Shown here piece after piece: positions 1-5,782 of a stretch of DNA of 5,782 bases. Source of the stretch: Methanobacteriota archaeon (GTDB lineage Archaea; Thermoplasmatota; Poseidoniia; Poseidoniales; Poseidoniaceae). Both the position numbers and the translations under genes were made by a program. Every line of letters begins with the position of its first letter. Positions within the stretch are counted from its first letter, which is position 1. The DNA lies in the NCBI GenBank assembly GCA_011525095.1, contig WTIV01000130.1:1-5782 (forward strand). Reading direction: 5' to 3'. The notes beneath the pieces were generated by a model. The model saw only the letters and a list, made by a program, of their open reading frames with translations. It had not been told where the DNA came from and made no database searches.

Positions 1-3000
1 TACCAATTCAACCATCTCTTCATCGCATTTCTCTGTGGAACCCAAATGGGTTCCCGCCGATGACAACGGCACTGTTTGGTCAGCGGATTCTGTAAATGGT
101 TTCTCCAAAGGGGTCGTCAATGGCACGTCATATCTTACAGCAAATGGCGATCTAACATTGGCTACAAATTCTACATATGGTGAAATGACGGATTTTGAAA
201 CAGTATCTCCACAATTCGCGCATTGGTCATCAGAGGGAGATGAATTCTGGTACCCAGTCAATCTTTCAGCGGTTTCATTTGGCCCAGAAAATGCTACCTC
301 CGGAGATTTTGCTGCTGGCACAAACGGGACACTGCTGCCCGGCTCTTCGGGTTATATTAGGTCAGAATTTTGGCCACTTCCTAACGTTGTGAGATACTTT
401 AACCTGTCATTCGATAGATGGAATTCACTCGATTTTGGAGACACAGCGGGGGTTCAGTATTCGATTGACAATGGTAGCAATTGGCAAGTTCTCGACAATT
501 GGACTGGAAACACAGCCACTTGGACACAGGAGACGTATTCGCTTGATTTGTTGGTGCAAAATGCAACTAACATCGGTTTCAGATTTTATGTAAACAAACT
601 CAACACCTCTGCTGCTACTGAGGGCTTATTCATCGATTCTTTCAATCTGTCAAACCAAGGAGATCCACAAGCAGCATGGTTCCATGGCAATAAGAGTGGA
701 GAGTATTCCGCTAACGCAGATGGAACGTTGATTGTTCCAGTAGATATTAGCGGACTAACAGCTCCTATGGAATTGATTTATCAAGCAAATTGGGATATGC
801 AAGGAGGTAATTATGACAATTTGGTAGTAATGATTTCTCAAGATAACGGAAGTAGTTGGACGATTATGAGTCCACTTCCTGGAGTTCCAGCACACGGAAT
901 TGGTGTCGGCGGTACTACTTACAACCAGCATTCATGGAACTGGAGAGAAATTATTCATCCCTTCCCTCATTGGGCAGCAGGGAGTTTGAACGCTTCGAAC
1001 ACATTGCTGAAATTCCGTGTAACCACAGACAACACAGTCAACCAAGGTGGCGCCGCAATAGACGACTGGGAAGGGATAATGATTGACGATTTGACGGTAT
1101 TCTCTGGCGCAGGCTCTCAGAATCAAACAAGGATAATGCTGGAAAATTTTACAGACAACTCCGACCATTATCTCGTCAATGTTTCCGGTTATCCTAATGA
1201 TTGGCAATACATTGACTGGGAAGGATTCAACGGACCTTGGTCTTCATACGACTCTTTTGAAGAAGTTCAAGGCCTCCCAGAAGGTTGGCGAATCGACCAT
1301 GTTAGGGGTTCAACTTCTTGGGAGAGAGGAGCAATCGACAATAGCAATGGCTACGGTCCAAACGTTACTTTGTGGCCAAGCGGCTCCAATGGAATGGGCA
1401 TCAATCTTGATGGAATCTATTCGAATCATGTCTACACACATCTCATTTCTCCAAAATATCGAATTCCTGATGATGCAACGGCTAGATTAACATTCAACCA
1501 CTGGATTTGTACAGAAACAGATTGGGATGGTGGCTCAATTTTCACATCTATTGATGATGGAATTACTTGGCAACATTTTGGAAATAATATCTCAGGTTTC
1601 TATGACCGTACATCAACCGTTAATCCAAATTCTCCATTCTATCAACTTGGAATTTTTGACGGCTCAACAGTTCCAAATGGTTGCGGCACTGGGAATCCTA
1701 GTCATACATTTTCGAGAGTCAGTGGCGATATATCGCATTTAGCAGGATACGATGTACGAGTACGCTTCTCCTTTTTCACAGATACGTACGTCGAAGAAGA
1801 CGGTTGGTATATTGACGATGCAGGAATTGTAATTGACAGATTCCAGAGTAATGGAACATGGACTAGCCCATTGATCGATTCAGATTTTGCTGGATGGGCT
1901 CGACTAACTTCTCTGTACGAAATGCCCAATGAAACGAGTGTGTTGGTAGATGTCCTTGATTCAAATGACAATATTATCGAAAATCACTCAAATCTAACTT
2001 TACCATTTGACCTAAATATCGCCGCGTGGGAATATGAACGACTAAAGTTCAGAGTCAAAATGTCCACAGAAAATGAAACAATCACACCTAGAGTCAAGAT
2101 TCTTCACCACGGAATTACCGAATACCTAAACCAAGATATCTTAACAAGGCTCGACCCAAATCTCCCAAGTTGGGTTCTTGACCCAGGCTCTGCATCATCC
2201 GTTTCTAGTGAATATTACTTCTCGCTTAATTTACCCGATTGGAGACCATATGCCGATGTATCCGTTGATTGTGAAGGGAATGTTTCCGCTCAAATTAGTT
2301 CAGTCACAAATAGGATCCCTGTGCTATCATCTAGTACCTTGCCAGTGGGCGGCCAAGGCACGATGATGGATGAGAATGAATGCGGTAAGATTCTCGAGAA
2401 TAGTTTCTCACCAGCCCAAGCGACAAGTATTGAGATAAAGATAGAGCCAGGAGAGGTTTTCAGTTGGATAAAAGTCGAACCTTTGACACTACTTCCACCC
2501 GATTCTCTCAGCATCGATTTGGGCGCTGATGGTGTTATCGACTGGATGTGGAATGGCTCATTCCATTATACAAATCAGATATACGAATTGGAGGTAGACG
2601 GTATTGAAACTCAAATTTCTAATCCGTATGGTTTTGATTTAAACTACTCAGAATCATTGAATTTCTCAATCATTCTACCCGCAAGAAACCTCTCCAATCA
2701 AGCTTGGAATTGTGGTATAATCACTCAATGTTACCGTGGAGGTATCAATTTTGAAACGGATGGAGACAATTCACCCACCTTGTCTGAAGAGTATATCTGG
2801 ATAGAAAATTCAGGATTCTCGCACTATGTCACAGAGTACAAATTCTCATTCACAGCATCAGATTTAACGAACTTCAAATTACTATCACTGAATTATATTT
2901 CAGGTTTCAGTCACACGATTGCAATAAATACATCTCTGCAAGAATTGTTTACTCCAAATGGCGATATGACATCTACTATGCAAGTATCTATCGCCTCGCA

Positions 3001-5782
3001 AAGAGGTGGGATTATTTTCGACGGTGACATCATTCATGAGAAATCCATCATCGATGATTGGCTTACCCTGCCACAACAAACATTCATCCCAGGATTAACC
3101 CAGTTAGCAATCTCCAGCCACGAAACCCTTCCAAATACGCCAGAACTTGAATCTATTTCACTAAGTATTTCACCGACTCAAAATGTCTCAGAATCAATCG
3201 TTCAAGTTACAGTTGATAATTTGGAAACCGGTGGCAGATTCATCCAAGATTTGGGTGCGGGGATAATTCAACTAGACTCCGATAATTGTTCATGGGATGG
3301 CGAAAACGTCACTTGGTCATTGACTGGAAAATGGATGCTTGATGATAATCCACGCTTGTACTGGTTTGCTAAGGCGACAAACATTGCAGGGATTTCTTTG
3401 GGTCCAGTCATGGGAATAAGTGGTACTGCCCAGTATGCTGCTTCTACCAACGATCTAGAGGTTATCGATTTCAAAGCCTGGTCAGATAACCGGCCACTAC
3501 ATGATTTTGCAAATCCACTGTGGCCATTCAATGTAATGGGTGCAAACGAAGTCACAGTTGCTGGTGAAGTTAGGTATTCAGGACTAAACAACGTTCATCC
3601 AATGATAGAGGATGCTGTTGTTAATATCGAATTATTATCCGGGGAGGAAGTCATTGGGAATGTGACTACAAGCTTTGATGAAAACGGATTATTTAACACG
3701 TCAATAATTACCCCAGACGAGCAAGAATTGAGCGGTACTGAATTCAAGATTATTCCAAGGTTGACACAAATTGGCTCACTAAATTCGCAGACCGCAAGAG
3801 ATGCAACATCTCAATCACAAAACGTCCGCTTTATTTTGGATGCAAATAATTCAGAAGTCATTTCTCTGTTTATCGATGCGCCCGGAGGCAACCAACTTGC
3901 AGATGGACACGTATGGCATCCGGGGCAAAATATCCCTCTGATTCTCGAGTTATCTGATGACAACGGATTGCCAAGCAAGATGACTATGCACTACACTCGC
4001 AGTGGTAGGGCTTGGGAATCAATCGAATTCTTGACTCCTGTTGGTGCAACAGAGGCGACGATTGATTTGCCATTTATCGATGATAGTAATGTACCATTAC
4101 CCAATGAAGAGGTGGGATGGCTAGACGTCTATTTCGAGGGCCTTGACCTTGCGGGTAACCCGCTGGTTGGAGGCGGAAATTCATCAGAACCATTAGCCAG
4201 AATACATGTGCAGCCAAGATACTCAACTTGGATTGGTGGCGAATCGATTAGCCTTAACAGGGTGGATGGATTCTTATTGCCCGGTAATACTCACACATTC
4301 AATTTCACAGTATCTGATGACAATGGTATTGATTCGATAGATATGATGCGAATTGTGCTTTCGAAGGACTTGGGAATTTGCGACATTGAGTGGACACCTT
4401 GGAGTGGTGAAATTCAGCATGACGTTGGTTGTTTCATCAAGCCACCAAGGGCAGAATCAGTGCAAAGATGGCAAACCAATACTTGGGATGTTTACATCCA
4501 CTTCGAGTTAAGGTGGGACATGGACGAAAAATTAGGCGTAGGCTCCAATATCCCATCACTAAGTTTGTGGGATGAGAATGCTCCACTCGATGTCATTTTC
4601 ACCTCAATCAACCTCTTTAATTGGTCATTGCATAGTGGAATCGATTTACGAGTAGACGGTGTGAAAGACAAAATTGCTCCTCTGGGAGATTATGTGGATG
4701 GTGTTGCCTTTATCCATGCTCAAGACATCGTCGATGTGGAAATTTCTGCTTACCACGCTGGATATGATATCTACGCACACAACCTCCCATTTAACACTGA
4801 ATATCGAATTGAACTGATTGGAAATAATGCAAGTGAATTCATGACAAATTCACTAAATAGTGATGGTACTTCAACCAACAGAATTGTGTTCGATACGTCA
4901 TATTATGGTACTCAGATTAAGTTGATTGCTGAGTTATTCGATATATACAATCAAACAACAACAAGTGATGAAATCGATTTTGTTATAGATGACTCTTCAC
5001 CAACAATCGTCATTTCAGGTGGACATTTGGTATCGGTAGATTCTGATAAGTTAGAGAACGTACAAGTTCAGGTAACTGTAAGCGATGATCATGGTCTAAA
5101 TTCCGATCCAATCATGATGCATTGGCGTTTTGTAAGGCAAGGAAGAATTATTGAAGGCTCGCAAAGTAATATTCTAATTCCAGTAGAATTCCAAAGTGTT
5201 CGCTCCAACCTCTATTCGGCAGTCGTGAACATGAATACCTCCTCTGAATTGCAAAAAGGAGATTCTCTGATGGTTTGGTTTGAAGGCTCAGACGCTTCAG
5301 GTCGCTCAATTATTGGTAACGGAACTAGTGACGTGGACCCAATTGAGACCTTCATACGCTGGATAGCATATGAGCCGGAATTGAGGGAAATAATTGCCAC
5401 ACCGTATAGGCCTCAAGTTGGAGACATAATCTATGTCGATATAATAGTTGAAAACATAGGTTTAGTCAATGGAGAATCGGATATTACTGTTCTAGATAGT
5501 TCAGGAAAGGCACTTGAACAAATCAACTTCACGCTTCTCGCCGGTAGAACATACAAACACACGTTTGAGATTGAAGCTTGGAAAGAGGGCGACCTTGGAC
5601 TGAGATTGCAACTTGACGGGCAAGATGTCACCTTAGTACCGATTTCTAGCGTTCAGGAGAGAAGTGATGACTCGAGTAATTCACAAACAACGCTTCTTGG
5701 TCTGTCGTTTTTATCGATTTTCATCGCAGGAATTTTGTTGTTTATGGCTAACTCAAGAAGAAATAATCAAGATTATTTCGAT
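1..5782 (+). CDS. Giant multidomain, C-terminally membrane-anchored surface protein (partial at both ends)
   Basis: Codons start at base 2 and run without a stop to base 5782, giving 1927 residues with no start or stop codon in the window; base 1 ends the preceding codon. The translation is beta-rich, rich in Asn, Asp, Ser, Thr and Trp, poor in Lys and Cys (nine Cys counted), and has more than 40 N-X-S/T sequons, as expected of an exported protein. Domain order is three jelly-roll modules, an SPLID module, a central cysteine-bearing region, an Ig/regulatory-like module, three SDD-G Ig-like modules, a CARDB-like domain, one transmembrane helix and a short basic tail. The signal peptide must lie upstream and was not seen. 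No protease, glycosidase or nucleotide-binding motif was recognised, so adhesion, ligand binding or a cell-envelope scaffold is the likely role (inference). It resembles giant surface proteins of marine Euryarchaeota. The coding call is near certain; the function is not. Confidence 0.95.
191..652 (+). other. Jelly-roll (MAM / InhA-VEG-like) module 1
   Basis: Residues about 64-217. The module opens with a DFE motif (64-66). It carries the strand SIDNGSNW at residues 154-161 (bases 461-484), which fits the S-x-D-x-G-x-x-W pattern of MAM-like and immune-inhibitor-A VEG-type beta sandwiches. It closes with EGLFIDSF at 207-214, the counterpart of the G-x-x-IDD motif that ends such domains. Here the second Asp of that motif is Ser. 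In the known families these domains bind carbohydrate or protein, often with calcium. About a dozen N-X-S/T sequons fall in or next to this module. The stretch before it (residues 1-63) is Asn, Gly, Ser and Thr rich and looks like the end of a preceding domain or a linker; I cannot name it. Confidence 0.55.
677..1108 (+). other. Jelly-roll (MAM / InhA-VEG-like) module 2
   Basis: Residues about 226-369, beginning at the AAWFHG segment just after module 1. SQDNGSSW at 279-286 (bases 836-859) aligns with SIDNGSNW of module 1. The end motif is DDWEGIMIDDLTVF at 354-367, with a full IDD (361-363). The early segment, roughly DGTLIVPVDISG, reads as an edge beta strand followed by a strand of small hydrophobics, as in jelly-roll folds. 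There is no cysteine, so the fold is not disulfide-stabilised. Calcium binding through the two Asp of IDD is possible by analogy with MAM/VEG domains, but is an inference. About 50 residues separate it from module 3; they contain VNVSGYPNDW and are of unknown fold. Confidence 0.55.
1256..1843 (+). other. Jelly-roll (MAM / InhA-VEG-like) module 3, best conserved copy
   Basis: Residues about 419-614. This is the clearest copy. It starts FEEVQGLPEGW (419-429), the F-E...LP-x-GW opening that I associate with MAM-like and choice-of-anchor-J / InhA-type domains. It contains SIDDGITW at 516-523 (bases 1547-1570), and ends EEDGWYIDDAGIVID (598-612), a classic GWYIDD closing strand. Two cysteines, C503 and C561, lie inside it and could form a disulfide in an extracytoplasmic protein. 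It is longer than module 2 (about 196 against 144 residues), with extra loops around residues 525-570. Carbohydrate or protein binding is the usual role of the family; the ligand here is unknown. Confidence 0.65.
1859..2113 (+). other. Compact beta module with W-TSPLID opening
   Basis: Residues about 620-704, directly after jelly-roll module 3. It opens WTSPLIDSDFAGWARL and has alternating hydrophobic strands (a VLVDVLDSN segment near 650). It ends with a strand pair RLKFRVKMST and TPRVKILHHG (700-704 is ILHHG). This W-x-SP-x-ID ... L-x-F-x-V ... TPR-V layout resembles small beta-sandwich modules I recall next to jelly-roll domains in large archaeal and bacterial exoproteins. I cannot assign a named family. 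It is probably structural, or an accessory to ligand binding by module 3. Confidence 0.4.
2507..2551 (+). other. Asp-rich ID-x-GADG-x-IDW motif
   Basis: Residues 836-850 read LSIDLGADGVIDWMW, with Asp at 839, 843 and 847. The spacing D-x-G-x-D-G-x-x-D is like short calcium-binding loops of extracellular repeats, but it is not an exact EF-hand or dockerin loop. The following W/F-rich strand (WNGSF) suggests that the motif opens a beta domain. Calcium binding is an inference from Asp spacing only. Confidence 0.35.
2927..3040 (+). other. Conserved-looking segment of the ADG..DW domain
   Basis: Residues 976-1013. An amphipathic stretch, NTSLQELF, is followed by a turn PNGD, then a strand MQVSIASQRGG and the strand IIFDGDIIHE. 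The order (helix-like segment, dG turn, hydrophobic strand, S-x-RGG turn, strand) resembles the second half of beta modules that begin with an Asp-rich GADG..DW motif in giant marine archaeal exoproteins. This is recalled from style and not verified. No function can be stated. Confidence 0.3.
3548..3763 (+). other. Ig / carboxypeptidase-regulatory-like beta module
   Basis: Residues about 1183-1254. The pattern EVTVAGEVRYSG ... AVVNIELLSGE ... TTSFDENGLFNTSI ... FKIIPRL matches the V-x-G-x-V, V-x-V-x-L, T-x-x-D-x-x-G-x-F layout of carboxypeptidase-regulatory-like and related Greek-key Ig modules. Such modules usually act as rigid spacers between functional domains in surface proteins. The DENG-x-F turn (bases near 3680-3697) is the strongest anchor of the match. 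The next 30 residues (1255-1285, rich in Ser, Gln and Asn) look like a linker. Confidence 0.45.
3857..4219 (+). repeat. SDD-G Ig-like module, copy A
   Basis: Residues about 1286-1406 (121 residues). It opens with SLFIDAPGG, then has SDDNGL at 1318-1323 followed by a strand MTMHYTRSG, and later WLDVYFEGLDLAGNPL, in which F1378-E-G is the landmark 60 residues after the SDD. It ends RIHVQPR. The strand order suggests an Ig/fibronectin-like sandwich in which the SDD-G turn precedes a central strand. The same two landmarks at similar spacing recur in copies B and C, which marks this as a diverged internal repeat. Confidence 0.5.
4220..4600 (+). repeat. SDD-G Ig-like module, copy B
   Basis: Residues about 1407-1533 (127 residues), directly following copy A. 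SDDNGI is at 1438-1443, identical to copy A except for the last residue. The partner strand VYIHFELRWDMDEKLG has F1501-E 63 residues after SDD and aligns with VYFEGLDLAGNPL of copy A. This copy alone has two cysteines, C1460 and C1477, placed so that a disulfide could pin a loop after the SDD-G turn. The LLPGNTHTFNFTV strand before SDD mirrors WHPGQNIPLILEL in copy A. Confidence 0.5.
4601..4996 (+). other. Spacer beta domain between SDD-G copies B and C
   Basis: Residues about 1534-1665. It has alternating strands (GIDLRVDGVKD, VDVEISAYHAG, YRIELIGNN, QIKLIAELFD) without the SDD-G landmark and without cysteine. It ends DEIDFVIDD, leading into copy C. The length (about 130 residues) matches one more Ig-like module, so it may be a copy that has lost the landmarks or an unrelated domain. 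Sequence reading alone cannot separate these. Confidence 0.4.
4997..5371 (+). repeat. SDD-G Ig-like module, copy C
   Basis: Residues about 1666-1790 (125 residues). It opens SPTIVISGG, has SDDHGL at 1694-1699 followed by the strand IMMHWRFVRQG (compare MTMHYTRSG in copy A). Its MVWFEGSDASGRSI has F1760-E-G 66 residues after SDD, closely matching YFEGLDLAGNPL of copy A. It has no cysteines. It ends near ETFIRWIAY and passes straight into the CARDB-like domain. The F-E-G-x-D-x-x-G match makes A and C the most similar pair by eye. Confidence 0.5.
5372..5647 (+). other. CARDB-like domain
   Basis: Residues about 1791-1882. The pattern is P-x-x-GD-x-I-x-V-x-V-x-V-x-N-x-G (PQVGDIIYVDIIVENIG), then a strand DITVLDSSGK, then INFTLLAGRTYKHTFEIEAW and LGLRLQLDGQD. 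This is the layout of CARDB (cell-adhesion-related) beta sandwiches, in which an N-x-G turn follows the second strand and the last strands carry alternating hydrophobics. CARDB domains are common in archaeal exoproteins, often near a C-terminal membrane anchor, as here. The likely role is a stalk domain next to the membrane. Confidence 0.6.
5693..5749 (+). other. C-terminal transmembrane anchor helix
   Basis: Residues 1898-1916 form a hydrophobic run starting LLGLSFLSIFIAGILL, with no charged residue. It is preceded by a polar, acidic linker (residues 1883-1897, with RSDDSSNS) and followed by NSRRNNQDYFD, which runs off the window. Basic residues just after the helix predict the large N-terminal part outside and the tail inside. 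No LPXTG, PGF-CTERM or type IX sorting signal is seen, so the anchor is most simply a single-pass membrane helix. The stop codon probably lies not far past the window end, but this is not shown. Confidence 0.8.

Larger units (their letters stand above)
2114..3547 (+). other. Central cysteine-bearing region of unassigned fold
   Basis: Residues about 705-1182. It is beta-rich with no recognisable catalytic motif. Cysteines fall in two near pairs, C757/C794 and C904/C910, plus a lone C1096. An Asp-rich motif (836-850) and a later segment (976-1013) are listed separately. Near residues 1113-1128 is a LYWFAKATNIAG stretch followed by GP-x-MG-x-SGTAQ. NDLEVIDFKAWSDNRPL (about 1154-1170) then reads as the start of a new domain leading into the Ig-like module. 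I would expect three or four beta domains of about 100-150 residues, but the boundaries are not visible by eye. Confidence 0.45.

Noticed and set aside
801..829. Strong Shine-Dalgarno-like AAGGAGGT followed by an ATG at 813
   Set aside because: The ATG is in another frame and meets a stop after four codons; the motif is simply codons for Gln-Gly-Gly in the long frame.
932..1207. Minus-strand open frame of 91 codons
   Set aside because: It lies fully inside the long + strand frame, has no domain-like sequence, and is best explained as a shadow of that gene.
1179..1490. Plus-strand open frame of 103 codons in a different frame
   Set aside because: It overlaps jelly-roll module 3, whose canonical motifs lie in the long frame, so it is not a separate gene.
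191..1843. Secreted M6-type (InhA) metallopeptidase
   Set aside because: The VEG-like modules recall InhA C-terminal domains, but no HEXXH zinc motif is present in the window. A peptidase domain could only lie upstream.
3268..3591. Minus-strand open frame of 107 codons, the longest alternative
   Set aside because: It is antisense to well-formed beta-domain coding sequence; its translation is low-complexity Ser/Pro rich with no recognisable motif.
5256..5272. AAGGAG eight bases before an in-frame ATG (Met1757), a possible internal start
   Set aside because: Initiation there would make a product starting in the middle of a beta strand of module C without a signal peptide; the purine run encodes Lys-Gly-Asp. 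Likely coincidence.
1..5782. Multi-gene system, CRISPR array, tRNA, insertion sequence or intergenic regulatory site
   Set aside because: The whole window is consumed by one coding frame; I saw no direct DNA repeats with regular spacing, no inverted terminal repeats and no non-coding gap.

Overview
The window is one long protein-coding stretch on the + strand. Reading from base 2, all 1927 codons to the last base are sense codons. Neither the start nor the stop codon lies inside, so this is an internal to C-terminal part of a giant gene that enters from the left and leaves on the right. I see no second gene, RNA gene, mobile element, CRISPR array, terminator or intergenic region.

The protein looks like a very large secreted, modular, all-beta surface protein held by a single C-terminal membrane helix. 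From N to C terminus it holds: three jelly-roll (MAM / InhA-VEG-like) modules (about residues 64-614); a shorter beta module with an SPLID motif (620-704); a cysteine-bearing central region with an Asp-rich ADG..DW motif (705-1182); a small carboxypeptidase-regulatory-like Ig module (1183-1254); three diverged copies of an Ig-like module marked by SDD(N/H)G(L/I) (1286-1406, 1407-1533, 1666-1790), with a spacer domain between the second and third; a CARDB-like domain (1791-1882); a polar linker; a hydrophobic helix (1898-1916); and a short tail beginning NSRR. No catalytic motif is visible, which points to adhesion, binding or a cell-surface scaffold rather than an enzyme. A catalytic domain could still lie upstream.

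Organism: moderate to low GC, many Asn-X-Ser/Thr sequons, an acidic and Asn/Asp-rich composition, and a CARDB-like domain followed by a transmembrane helix and basic residues resemble the giant surface proteins of planktonic marine Euryarchaeota (Marine Group II / Poseidoniales and relatives). This placement rests on remembered protein style, not a search, and is held at about 0.5. A bacterium cannot be excluded. The C-terminus does not look like a Bacteroidetes type IX sorting domain or an LPXTG anchor.

I found no multi-gene system. What is of interest is the architecture: probable homology among internal modules, a paired-cysteine pattern and the anchoring scheme of a protein of at least 1927 residues. 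All domain names come from reading motifs by eye, and boundaries are approximate to about 10-20 residues.
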